Numbered from the stretch's first letter, positions 1 to 6,930 are shown. The stretch is 17,178 nt of DNA from Cardiobacteriales bacterium (GCA_030150565.1 JASLFR010000085.1:1-17178), one strand, 5' to 3'. The notes: generated by a model not told the origin, from the letters alone. A program made the numbers and translations.

Positions 1-470
1 AGAAGAATTTCAGAGATCTTAATCTCTGTAGGATCGTAACTTACATGCGCTCGATGCGTTGTATAGTTCACATCAAAACGATGCACCCCTTTAAGGCGAT
101 TTAATGCCTGCTCAAGGAGCCAAACACACGCGGCACAGACAATATTATCGACGATGAGGTACGCTTCATGCTCGTTATCACTCTTTACAGTAACAAACTG
201 TCTTGCAATATCGGGATGATCGTAGAAATGCATCTCTTGACGCAACTCTTCAGGAATCAGCTCCCCTAAGCTCTCAGGACGAACTGCACACGCCTCACGA
301 TGATCGTAATATTTAGTAAATCCTGAATCGACAATTAACTCGGCAACCGCTTTACAACCAGCGCAGCACATCGGCTGCTCTACACCCTCAATTGTGGCAT
401 AAAACGGAACCGTTCCCCGCATCTCTTGATCGCAGTGGTAGCAGTGGCTACGCTCAGTTGCTCTACTCAT
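1..470 (-). CDS. ccoI: CcoI/FixI copper-transporting P1B-type ATPase, N-terminal part (cut by window edge)
   Basis: The N-terminal 156 residues of a heavy-metal P-type ATPase that, in the CcoI/FixI family, exports copper across the inner membrane for cbb3 oxidase assembly. I translated it by hand from the ATG at 468-470. It opens with a cysteine-rich domain typical of CcoI: C-x-x-C near residues 10-13, then a CCAGC motif near residues 35-39. The heavy-metal-associated domain follows, with its C-x-x-C in the stretch VDNIVCAACVWLLEQ, before the window ends. The membrane helices, the CPC motif and the phosphorylation site lie outside the window. The ATG sits 3 bp after the fixH stop codon, so the two genes are probably translated together. 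Family and context agree well. Only the downstream part is unseen. Confidence 0.93.
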   Translation of the reverse strand, partial: MSRATERSHCYHCDQEMRGTVPFYATIEGVEQPMCCAGCKAVAELIVDSGFTKYYDHREACAVRPESLGELIPEELRQEMHFYDHPDIARQFVTVKSDNEHEAYLIVDNIVCAACVWLLEQALNRLKGVHRFDVNYTTHRAHVSYDPTEIKISEIL

Positions 471-473
471 CTC

Positions 474-1313
474 TTATCCCTTTTTACGTGTTTCAGGCTT
501 ATAGCACTCTTCACCAATAGGGCACTCAATCATGGTACGCCCTACAACTTCATGCAGATCATCCCCTTTTCTAATCTGAAGCTCCATCCCCCAAGGACCA
601 CGACGCTCAAAATAGATGGGAGTAACATAAATACCAGGTTCATCCATCGTTAATGTAATCTCTTTACGTAACTCTTGCTCAGCAGAACGGTAGAAATTCA
701 CCACAACTTCCGCATCGTTGATGGGATTATCATCACGATCTAAAAGACGAACTAAAAAGTAATTATCCTGATTTTGATAAGGTTTCTCTTCAAACCCAAA
801 ATTGACTTGCCAGCCACGTGCAATCTGTTCATTTAGGCGATCTTGATACTCATTGTAATACGCCTCTTTTTTGTGATAAGCGTTAGGAACTTCTCCAGGG
901 AATCGGTTATTCACCTCAATCTCCTGTCCATCTTTTCGAGTTCTTTTATAGCTAAAGCCCTTCTCTGCCATCACCACAAATGTGCCATCAACAATTAAAA
1001 GAAAGAGGAAAAATCCGATAATGGTGACAGGAGCCCAATGAATCTTCTTTCCTTCATTGTCAGAGAGCGCTTTTCGCCCCCCTGTACCGATCAGATAGTA
1101 AGCGTAGGTAGTGATAAGAGCACTACTGATATAGAGCGCAAATTTATCCGCTCCAGGGAGTACCGCAATCGAGTAGGGAATAATAACCGCTAAACTGATG
1201 AGCGATACAATACTCGCCGCCTGTGCGGGAGAGAACTTAATCACCTTATTTAAGAAGAGGCAGGCAAAAAAGATCACCACCACTCCAATCGACATAATTA
1301 TAAGAGCATCCAT
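474..1313 (-). CDS. fixH: FixH/CcoH-like cbb3 oxidase assembly protein with extra N-terminal membrane helices
   Basis: 279 residues, well above the roughly 150-180 usual for FixH. Residues about 90-279 look like FixH: a membrane helix (about 93-115), the R-F-P-G...Y-H-K-K-E-A-Y-Y segment that matches the family's F-P-G...Y-Y-K-K region, then a beta-rich periplasmic domain with R-D-D-N-P-I-N-D-A and W-G-M-E-L-Q-I-R. FixH/CcoH is a membrane protein needed for cbb3 oxidase assembly, and it lies between ccoG and ccoI as usual. Two things are odd. Residues 1-90 add about three hydrophobic helices (about 4-21, 31-50, 57-76). A charged insert of about 17 residues containing R-K-D-G-Q-E-I-E-V separates the last helix from the F-P-G motif. 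The ATG lies 12 nt after an AGGAG, a rather long spacing. ccoI begins 3 bp downstream. Confidence 0.85.
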   Translation of the reverse strand: MDALIIMSIGVVVIFFACLFLNKVIKFSPAQAASIVSLISLAVIIPYSIAVLPGADKFALYISSALITTYAYYLIGTGGRKALSDNEGKKIHWAPVTIIGFFLFLLIVDGTFVVMAEKGFSYKRTRKDGQEIEVNNRFPGEVPNAYHKKEAYYNEYQDRLNEQIARGWQVNFGFEEKPYQNQDNYFLVRLLDRDDNPINDAEVVVNFYRSAEQELRKEITLTMDEPGIYVTPIYFERRGPWGMELQIRKGDDLHEVVGRTMIECPIGEECYKPETRKKG

Positions 1314-1344
1314 GACGCTATTGATCTCCTTACATAAATAATAT

Positions 1345-1375
1345 TTGGATAAACCCTAAAGGGTAGATTGGATAA
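1345..1375. repeat. Two direct TTGGATAA repeats flanking a small inverted repeat in the fixH leader
   Basis: TTGGATAA occurs at 1345-1352 and 1368-1375 (23 bp start to start). Between them lies ACCCT-AA-AGGGT at 1353-1364. The block sits between the ccoG terminator and fixH, where a promoter for fixH-ccoI would have to be. It has the shape of a regulator site, but I recognise no specific factor. On the minus strand a TATTAT just downstream could serve as a -10, without a good -35. Confidence 0.3.
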
Positions 1376-1393
1376 TTTTAGATCCTTATAAGC

Positions 1394-1428
1394 AAAAATT
1401 AGGAATACATCGCTGATGTATTCCTAAT
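1394..1428 (-). terminator. Intrinsic terminator downstream of ccoG
   Basis: Perfect 14-bp inverted repeat (ATTAGGAATACATC at 1398-1411, its complement at 1415-1428) with a 3-nt loop. Read on the minus strand the hairpin runs directly into TTTTT (complement of 1394-1398). It lies 31 bp after the ccoG stop codon and ahead of fixH, so it should end or attenuate ccoG transcription. Confidence 0.85.
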
Positions 1429-1459
1429 CAATTGACTCATTAGGTGGCCTGATTGGCCA

Positions 1460-2872
1460 TTATTTAACATCAAAACGGGTTGTAACGTACTCCTCTTCCA
1501 CTACTCTACCGCTCTTTTCGTCAATAGTTGTAATCTTGAAGGTAATATGACCTGTCGATTCAACTTGAGGCTTCATACTCACCGTTCCAGTAATTGTCAT
1601 TCCATTGGTACCAGAAACGAGTCTCACATCGTTATAACGCATGTTAAGTTGATACTCTTCAGGATCCTCTTCTAAAGAGATATTGAAGATTTGAGTCTCC
1701 AATGATTTATTATTCAACTTAAAGCTGTACCCATTTCGAATATCTCCATTTGCCAAAAGCGTCACTTGACGGCGCTGATGCTCTACAGCAACAGAGCTTG
1801 CATCACGTGTAAAGACACTCCATGCTAAGACACTCGAAACGATAATCATCACCACACCGTAACCGATATTACGCGGGCTAAAGAAGTTAGTTTTACCCCC
1901 CTGCAAGCCTCGCTCTGAATCGTAACGAATTAAACCTGTTGGATATTTAACACGTGTCATCACATTGTGACAGGCATCGATACAGAGCCCGCACGTAATG
2001 CATTTGTAGTTAATCCCTTCACGAATATCGATTCCTGCAGGACAGACCTGAACACAGAGATCACAATCGATACAATCACCATATCCCGCTTCAACACGAG
2101 ACTCATGATCACGAAGATCACGAATCGGTTTAGCACGCCCCTTCTCACGCTCTCCACGCTCACGATCATAAGTGACGATCAAGGTATCTTTATCGAACAT
2201 AACCCCCTGGAAACGAGCATAAGGGCACATGTAGGTACAGACTTGCTCACGAGCAAAGCCTGCTGCTAAAAATGTAGTTGCTGTTAAGAGCGCAATCGTT
2301 GCATATGCTGCAAAAGGAGCATCACCTGTGAAAAAGTCTACTAATAAGGCAGGCGCATAGGTCCAATAAGCGGTAAAGGTAAACGCAGACCAGAAAGCAA
2401 AGAGTAGCCATGCTAACCATGTTCCCCCCACTTTTACGATCTTTTCCCGAGTCCATGGCCCTTCATTTAGCTTCGTTCGTTTGCCTCGATCCCCCTGAAT
2501 CCAGCTCTCAATAAAGATGAATGCATCCGTCCAGAGCGTCTGAAAACAGAAATATCCACAGAAAACACGCCCTAAAATTGCCGTAACAAAAAAGAGTGTT
2601 AATGCAAATAGAATCAGAACACCCGCAAGCCACATAATATTCTGTATATGGACTGGAAGGTTAAAAATGTAATAAATACGATTAGGGATATCAAAGAGAA
2701 CTGCTTGATTGGGAATCCCTTCAGGTCGCTCCCATGGAACCCACGGCAGAATAAAGAAGACAGCATAAGCTAATAGAAGAATCGAACTCTTAAAAGTTCT
2801 AAATTTCCCCTTTACGCTACGTGTATAGATTGGCTCCCGTTTGGCATAGAGCTCTTGTTCCTGTGCACTCAT
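1460..2872 (-). CDS. ccoG: CcoG, copper-reducing ferredoxin-like cbb3 oxidase assembly factor
   Basis: 470 residues, the usual length for CcoG (RdxA/FixG). This membrane-bound iron-sulfur protein is reported to reduce Cu(II) to Cu(I) for loading of the CuB site of cbb3 oxidase. The N-terminal membrane part holds C-G-Y-F-C (105-109) and C-T-Y-M-C-P (212-217). Two classical 4Fe-4S ferredoxin motifs follow: C267-x2-C270-x2-C273-x3-C277-P and C291-x2-C294-x2-C297-x3-C301. The C-terminal third, after a last helix (about 337-353), is a beta-rich periplasmic domain with N-x-S/T-rich strands. An AGGA lies 9 nt before the ATG. Terminators lie on both sides (2973-3006 upstream, 1394-1428 downstream), so it may be largely a single-gene transcript within the cco locus, with its own promoter in the AT-rich 2873-2972 interval. 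Confidence 0.97.
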   Translation of the reverse strand: MSAQEQELYAKREPIYTRSVKGKFRTFKSSILLLAYAVFFILPWVPWERPEGIPNQAVLFDIPNRIYYIFNLPVHIQNIMWLAGVLILFALTLFFVTAILGRVFCGYFCFQTLWTDAFIFIESWIQGDRGKRTKLNEGPWTREKIVKVGGTWLAWLLFAFWSAFTFTAYWTYAPALLVDFFTGDAPFAAYATIALLTATTFLAAGFAREQVCTYMCPYARFQGVMFDKDTLIVTYDRERGEREKGRAKPIRDLRDHESRVEAGYGDCIDCDLCVQVCPAGIDIREGINYKCITCGLCIDACHNVMTRVKYPTGLIRYDSERGLQGGKTNFFSPRNIGYGVVMIIVSSVLAWSVFTRDASSVAVEHQRRQVTLLANGDIRNGYSFKLNNKSLETQIFNISLEEDPEEYQLNMRYNDVRLVSGTNGMTITGTVSMKPQVESTGHITFKITTIDEKSGRVVEEEYVTTRFDVK

Positions 2873-2909
2873 AATTGGCTATCCTTTACCCTTAAAATTA
2901 AATGCCTAT

Positions 2910-2924
2910 TATTCTAATAGAATA
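2910..2924. repeat. Perfect 7-1-7 palindrome upstream of ccoG
   Basis: TATTCTA-A-TAGAATA is a perfect 15-bp palindrome 38 bp upstream of the ccoG start codon, inside the AT-rich spacer that would hold a ccoG promoter. Its size and symmetry fit a dimeric regulator site, but in such AT-rich DNA chance occurrence is plausible. I assign no factor. Confidence 0.25.
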
Positions 2925-2972
2925 TTTGTAAATTTTATTAAAAATAATGATTTTTATTGACAATTAGGGAAT

Positions 2973-3006
2973 AAAAAAAGGATTTTTAATCTCTTAAAAA
3001 TCCTTT
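2973..3006 (-). terminator. Intrinsic terminator downstream of ccoP
   Basis: 13-bp inverted repeat (AAAGGATTTTTAA at 2977-2989 and its complement at 2994-3006) with a 4-nt loop. On the minus strand it ends in seven T residues (complement of 2973-2979). It begins 9 bp after the ccoP stop codon and marks the end of the ccoNOQP transcript. Confidence 0.88.
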
Positions 3007-3015
3007 CTATCTCTC

Positions 3016-4074
3016 TTACTCAGCGCCCTGTCCGCCTCCGAGCTCATGCACATAGATGGCTAGAGCACGAATCAATTCTGGAGAGAGTCTACCCTCCCAC
3101 GCTGGCATAACACGGTTTGTTGTATTCATATCAACCCCGTCACGCACTTGAGGAATAATGGCTGCTACCTTCTCCTCTTGTGTGCTGTAGGAGTTCACAT
3201 CAACAATCTCCCAAACGCTGTCAGTCAAATCAGGCGCTCCACGTCCGTAGTTACCTGTTGCTGGCATACGCGCATTCATATCATTAGGATCTGGCGTTGT
3301 ATGACAGGTATAACAAGTTCCCTTACCGTAGAAGAGCTCTTCACCTCGTGCTGAACGCTCGTCAGCGATGTAGTTAGGCTCTCCATTTAGATCTTTAGAT
3401 AAGGTTAAAACGTAGCGTGAAACATCATCAATCTCTGCAGGTGTCATAAGAAGATGACCCGCTGTCATGTTACCGCGGCGACCGAGTGTAATAGTCTGCT
3501 CGATATTTTTTACGGTACCACCCCATAACCAAGTATCATCCGCAAGGTTTGGATAGAATCCAATATGACCAGATGCATCATAGTTATGACAGGTCGCACA
3601 GTTATCTGCAAAGGGAACTGCTGCCGCTTTTGATGCGAATTCAACGAGTTTTGGATTATTTAAAATCTCTTCAACATCTGTCTCCATCAAAGCTTTGAAG
3701 TTCTCTTGACGAATCTTTGCTTGCTTAGAATTCTGTAACTCATTTGTTAAACGGCTACGTGTACTCCAGTTCACCTCTTTAGCTTCAGTAACATAATGCC
3801 CTTGACCATCTGTTACATAGTTGCCCTCTTCATCTACAACACGCTCTTGTACTGTTACTTTCTTCATACCGCGTGTGTACGAATTTGGTAGTGGCCATGT
3901 AGGAAACAGAATCCAATACCCTAAACAGAAAACAACCGTTGCATAGAAGGAGATGAGCCACCAACGGGGAAGAGGAGTATTATATTCACAAATATTCTCA
4001 TCCCAGACGTGACCAGTAATCTGCTGCTCTTCAACAGGCTGCTTTCCTACTTTATCTTTCAAGTTTTCACTCAT
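3016..4074 (-). CDS. ccoP: CcoP, di-haem cytochrome c subunit III of cbb3 oxidase
   Basis: 352 residues, against about 290-320 in most CcoP proteins. It relays electrons from soluble or membrane cytochromes c to CcoO/CcoN. The N-terminus has the CcoP signature G-H-V-W-D-E-N-I and L-P-R-W-W, leading into a membrane anchor (about 37-58). Two c-type haem sites follow: C159-A-T-C-H163 and C254-Y-T-C-H258. The C-terminal M-P-A-W-E-G-R-L-S-P with Y-V-H-E-L-G-G-G is canonical and supplies a likely Met ligand (M323). The extra length comes mainly from residues about 71-105, right after the anchor, where an insert carries the D-E-E-G-N-Y-V-T-D-G-Q-G-H-Y-V repeat also found in CcoO. The ATG follows GAGG at 8 nt. 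It is the last gene of ccoNOQP, ahead of a strong terminator. Confidence 0.96.
   Translation of the reverse strand: MSENLKDKVGKQPVEEQQITGHVWDENICEYNTPLPRWWLISFYATVVFCLGYWILFPTWPLPNSYTRGMKKVTVQERVVDEEGNYVTDGQGHYVTEAKEVNWSTRSRLTNELQNSKQAKIRQENFKALMETDVEEILNNPKLVEFASKAAAVPFADNCATCHNYDASGHIGFYPNLADDTWLWGGTVKNIEQTITLGRRGNMTAGHLLMTPAEIDDVSRYVLTLSKDLNGEPNYIADERSARGEELFYGKGTCYTCHTTPDPNDMNARMPATGNYGRGAPDLTDSVWEIVDVNSYSTQEEKVAAIIPQVRDGVDMNTTNRVMPAWEGRLSPELIRALAIYVHELGGGQGAE
3772..3858 (-). repeat. Segment encoding the CcoP juxtamembrane repeat unit
   Basis: Encodes CcoP residues 73-101. V-D-E-E-G-N-Y-V-T-D-G-Q-G-H-Y-V aligns without gaps to each CcoO repeat (5009-5128) on the pattern D-x-x-G-x-(F/Y)-(V/I)-x-D-x-x. 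It lies just beyond the membrane anchor on the predicted periplasmic side. Confidence 0.6.
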
Positions 4075-4118
4075 AATTAAATCCTCAGATTAGCTCAGCA
4101 AAAGCGTTCAACTCTGAA

Positions 4119-4349
4119 CTATACATGATCCTTATTCTTCTCTAACTCCGCTTTAATCTCATCGAGATTTGCGTTGTCTTCGTCCATAAAAGGGATGTAT
4201 CGATAATCATCAAACTTCTTCTGCCTCTTTTTTCCAGTAAAGGTGTAGATGAGAATAAGTACAAATGTTGTAGAGAAGAGTACAGCTGCTGCTGTTTTAC
4301 TATTCCCTAAATCTGTAAACCACATAAAAAACTCATGAACCTTATCCAT
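4119..4349 (-). CDS. ccoQ: CcoQ, small membrane subunit of cbb3 oxidase
   Basis: 76 residues. One membrane helix (about residues 18-37), then G-K-K-R-Q-K-K-F-D-D and a charged, Asp/Glu-rich C-terminus that includes I-P-F-M-D-E-D. This layout is typical of CcoQ/FixQ, the non-haem subunit that stabilises the oxidase. The position between ccoO and ccoP is the standard one. Two ATG codons lie back to back (4350-4352 and 4347-4349). The AGGGG at 4356-4360 is 3 nt from the first and 6 nt from the second, so I chose the second. ccoO ends 23 bp upstream and ccoP starts 44 bp downstream. CcoQ sequences are poorly conserved, so the call rests partly on context. Confidence 0.93.
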   Translation of the reverse strand: MDKVHEFFMWFTDLGNSKTAAAVLFSTTFVLILIYTFTGKKRQKKFDDYRYIPFMDEDNANLDEIKAELEKNKDHV

Positions 4350-4372
4350 CATCTACCCCTTATCTCTTGAAA

Positions 4373-5275
4373 TTAACGGAATTCGCTGAACTCAAAACCT
4401 TGGTCATCTTTAAATTCAACCATTGTTCCGAGTACTTGCAAATAAGCGATTAGCGCATCAACCTTTGTGATAACACCTGGTTGCTTGCTGTCATGCTCAT
4501 ATGTTTTGCGAATCTCTGCAGCATCAGCTTCAAGATGTTTCTTCGCTAATCCAATATCTAACTGAATTGCGACATCTTCACCAAAGCGCTCTACGTTTGC
4601 TTGGTACTCCTCTTCCGTTAAGGAATAAGGAACCCCTAAACGACGTAACGTTTTAAGGTGTTGCTCTACAGAACCGTAATCAAGTGGTGTCTCAACTAAC
4701 CAAGGATATGCAGGCATGATTGATTGCTCTACACGATCTTGTGGTTTGAATAAGTGGTCAACGTGCCACTGATTATCCATCTTTCCACCTACACGAGCTA
4801 AGTCTGGACCAATACGGCGTGAGCCCCATTGGAATGGTTTATCATATTGCGACTCAGCGGCTAATGAGTAATGTCCGTAACGCTCAAACTCATCCTGCAT
4901 TGGACGAATCTGCTGCGAGTGACAGGTATAACACCCTTCAGCTACATAGATGTTACGACCGAGCAACTCAAGCGGGGTGTAAGGACGAATAGCATCAACC
5001 TTACGTGTTGCTTGAATCTTACGGTTACGCTCATCAAGGATGAACTCACCATTCTCATCAGTCATATAGATAGGCACTTTCTTCCCATTCTCATCTAATA
5101 CAAACTTACCATCTGCATCAGTCTCATATGCGGGAATCTCTTTCTTAACCTCCTCAATTGTTCCATCAATATAGAAGAGTGGAACAACCTCGATCAATCC
5201 ACCAATACTAATAATGACGAGAACAAAGAGTAGGAGAAGTCCACTATTTGTTTCTAAACGTTCATGTTTAATCAT
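4373..5275 (-). CDS. ccoO: CcoO, mono-haem cytochrome c subunit II of cbb3 oxidase
   Basis: 300 residues, against about 200-240 in typical CcoO. It carries one c-type haem and passes electrons from CcoP to CcoN. An N-terminal membrane anchor (about 12-35) is followed by the family block P-L-E-L-L-G-R-N-I-Y-V-A-E-G-C-Y-T-C-H-S-Q-Q-I-R-P, with haem site C115-Y-T-C-H119. The Met ligand region is S-I-M187-P-A-Y-P-W-L. Two insertions account for the extra length. Residues about 40-92 hold two tandem 20-residue repeats absent from the usual family pattern. Residues about 217-268 hold an extra charged helical stretch before the C-terminal V-D-A-L-I-A-Y-L-Q-V-L-G-T. An AGGAG lies 11 nt before the ATG. 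ccoN ends 21 bp upstream. Confidence 0.96.
   Translation of the reverse strand: MIKHERLETNSGLLLLFVLVIISIGGLIEVVPLFYIDGTIEEVKKEIPAYETDADGKFVLDENGKKVPIYMTDENGEFILDERNRKIQATRKVDAIRPYTPLELLGRNIYVAEGCYTCHSQQIRPMQDEFERYGHYSLAAESQYDKPFQWGSRRIGPDLARVGGKMDNQWHVDHLFKPQDRVEQSIMPAYPWLVETPLDYGSVEQHLKTLRRLGVPYSLTEEEYQANVERFGEDVAIQLDIGLAKKHLEADAAEIRKTYEHDSKQPGVITKVDALIAYLQVLGTMVEFKDDQGFEFSEFR
5009..5128 (-). repeat. 60-bp tandem duplication within ccoO (two 20-residue units)
   Basis: Encodes CcoO residues 50-89. Unit 1 (5069-5128) is YETDADGKFVLDENGKKVPI and unit 2 (5009-5068) is YMTDENGEFILDERNRKIQA. The DNA is still similar, for example ACTGATGCAGATGGTAAG against ACTGATGAGAATGGTGAG, at exactly 60-bp spacing. 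This points to an in-frame duplication since modified at several codons. Confidence 0.85.
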
Positions 5276-5296
5276 CTTTAACTATTCTCCTATCGA

Positions 5297-6760
5297 TTAA
5301 GCGTGAGCAGTGATCACGGGGATACGTGCATTGCTATCCGCTTGCGCTTTAGTACCTTGAAGCATCGTTCTCACAAAGTTATAGATCATCACTAATGCAC
5401 CTAACAAGAAGAGTGCGCCCCCTAATGCACGGAAGATATAGGGAATGTGCATGAACTCAACAGTTTCGATGAAACGATATGCAAGTGTTCCAGTCTCTTG
5501 GTCAAATGCGCGGAACATCATTCCCTGACCAATCCCTGCAACCCAAAGTGCACCAATATAGAGAACGATACCGATGGTTGCTAACCAGAAGTGAGTAAAG
5601 ATCAAACGCTCACTATAGATCTTCGCACCAAAGACGCGAGGAACCATGTGGTAGAGCGAACCGAAAGTAATCATCGCAACCCAACCTAAAGCACCTGAGT
5701 GAACGTGACCTACTGTCCAGTCAGTGTAGTGTGAAAGTGCGTTTACTGAACGTAAGCTCATTAAAGGACCTTCGAAGGTACTCATTCCGTAGAATGAGAG
5801 CGATACAACCATGAAACGGATAATAGGATTCGTACGAATTGAGTCCCAAGCACCTGAAAGCGTCATAATTCCGTTGATCATACCACCCCATGATGGCAAC
5901 CAAAGAAGAATTGAGAAGCTCGCCGAGAGCGACGCTACCCAGTCAGGTAGAGAAGTCCAGTGTAAGTGGTGTGCACCCGCCCACATATAGAGGAAGATCA
6001 ACGCCCAAAAGTGAACGATTGAGAGTCTATAGGAATAGACAGGACGCCCAGCCTCTTTAGGTACGAAGTAGTACATCATTCCTAAGAACGCTACTGTCAG
6101 AATAAATCCAACTGCGTTGTGACCGTACCACCATTGAACCATCGCATCTTGAACCCCTGAGAAGACGTTATAAGATTTGATCGTTCCTGCACCAAATACT
6201 GGCAACGACATATTATTAAAAATATGGAGCAGTGCTGTCGCAACGATAAAGGCTAAATAGAACCAGTTTGCAACGTACATGTGGCTCTGCTTACGACGGA
6301 TAAGGGTGTTGATGAATACCCAGAAGAAGAGTACCCAGATCACCGCTACAGGCCAGTCAAAGATCCACTCAAACTCAGCGTACTCTTTACCTTGCGTATA
6401 GCCCATCATGTAGCTGATTGGAACGAGGGTGAAGACAATCGTCCAGCCCCAATAGACAATCCAAGCTAACTTAGGATAAGCAAGCGTTACGTGATTTGTT
6501 CTCTGCACGACATAGAGCGCTGTCCCGATTAATGCGGAGCCCCCCATACCAAAAATGACCATCGTGGTATGCACCGGTCTTAATCGACCAAATGTCAAAC
6601 CAGGAAGGTCAAAGTTTAATGCAGGCCATGCTAACTCAAGCGCCGCCCATAACCCTGCGGACAGCCCCCAAGCGCCGAAAAACAACGTACTGATTACGAA
6701 GGCGCGAACGACTCCATATTCGTATCGTTGTTCCGTATGAAGACTATTAGTTTGTCCCAT
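5297..6760 (-). CDS. ccoN: CcoN, catalytic subunit I of cbb3-type cytochrome c oxidase
   Basis: 487 residues. Reduces O2 to water at a haem b3-CuB centre and pumps protons. It is a 12-helix membrane protein. Family residues are all present: H64 in R-P-V-H-T (low-spin haem), H214 in W-W-Y-G-H-N-A-V-G-F (CuB), Y258 in F-L-Y-M-W-A-G, H264 and H265 in A-H-H-L-H-W (CuB), and H352 and H354 in V-G-H-V-H-S-G (haems). From memory, the CuB, Tyr and haem residues keep a constant offset from the Pseudomonas stutzeri structure numbering. The reading frame extends 19 codons upstream, but I place the start at the ATG at 6758-6760: it is preceded by GGGGGA, gives the expected N-terminus, and the longer form would begin almost at the predicted transcription start. 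Confidence 0.97.
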   Translation of the reverse strand: MGQTNSLHTEQRYEYGVVRAFVISTLFFGAWGLSAGLWAALELAWPALNFDLPGLTFGRLRPVHTTMVIFGMGGSALIGTALYVVQRTNHVTLAYPKLAWIVYWGWTIVFTLVPISYMMGYTQGKEYAEFEWIFDWPVAVIWVLFFWVFINTLIRRKQSHMYVANWFYLAFIVATALLHIFNNMSLPVFGAGTIKSYNVFSGVQDAMVQWWYGHNAVGFILTVAFLGMMYYFVPKEAGRPVYSYRLSIVHFWALIFLYMWAGAHHLHWTSLPDWVASLSASFSILLWLPSWGGMINGIMTLSGAWDSIRTNPIIRFMVVSLSFYGMSTFEGPLMSLRSVNALSHYTDWTVGHVHSGALGWVAMITFGSLYHMVPRVFGAKIYSERLIFTHFWLATIGIVLYIGALWVAGIGQGMMFRAFDQETGTLAYRFIETVEFMHIPYIFRALGGALFLLGALVMIYNFVRTMLQGTKAQADSNARIPVITAHA

Positions 6761-6815
6761 AGTTCCCCCAAAACAAGAAAAATAAAAACGACCCAAAACA
6801 ACACATCCAAGCGTC

Positions 6816-6863
6816 AACCTCTATTCTACGCAAAGCATTTTATAACCCATTGACCTTAATCAA
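6816..6863 (-). promoter_or_regulatory. FNR/ANR-type activator site and -10 element for ccoNOQP
   Basis: Read on the minus strand, TTGATTAAGGTCAA (6850-6863) matches the FNR consensus TTGAT-N4-ATCAA with one mismatch. TAGAAT (6823-6828) is 5/6 to the -10 consensus. From the spacing, transcription would start near 6816, which puts the FNR box centre at about -40.5. That is the class II arrangement, where FNR replaces the -35 contact. The inferred leader to the ccoN ATG is about 56 nt. Oxygen-limited induction fits a high-affinity oxidase. Confidence 0.8.
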
Positions 6864-6930
6864 AAAGCCCTGCTCTACGCCAAATATCAGCGTAACGACA
6901 CAAAAACTTGCGCCCTACATTTCACTATAG

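Noticed and set aside
1960..2269. Overlapping reading frames opposite or within ccoG, and similar ones inside other genes
   Set aside because: They lie wholly within strongly conserved genes, show no family resemblance, and lack ribosome sites.
2930..2965. TTGTCA on the minus strand (2958-2963) as -35 of a ccoG promoter
   Set aside because: No acceptable -10 lies 16-18 nt downstream. The region is so AT-rich that partial matches are expected.
6761..6817. CcoN starting 19 codons earlier at 6817
   Set aside because: The extra N-terminus is unlike the family, and the predicted transcription start lies at about 6816, so that codon would not be in the mRNA.
6864..6925. Terminator after dgt (TACGC...GCGTA, then TTTTT)
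   Set aside because: The stem has only 5 bp and the T-run lies about 12 nt beyond it, so it is not a convincing intrinsic terminator. Read-through into the cco promoter is possible.
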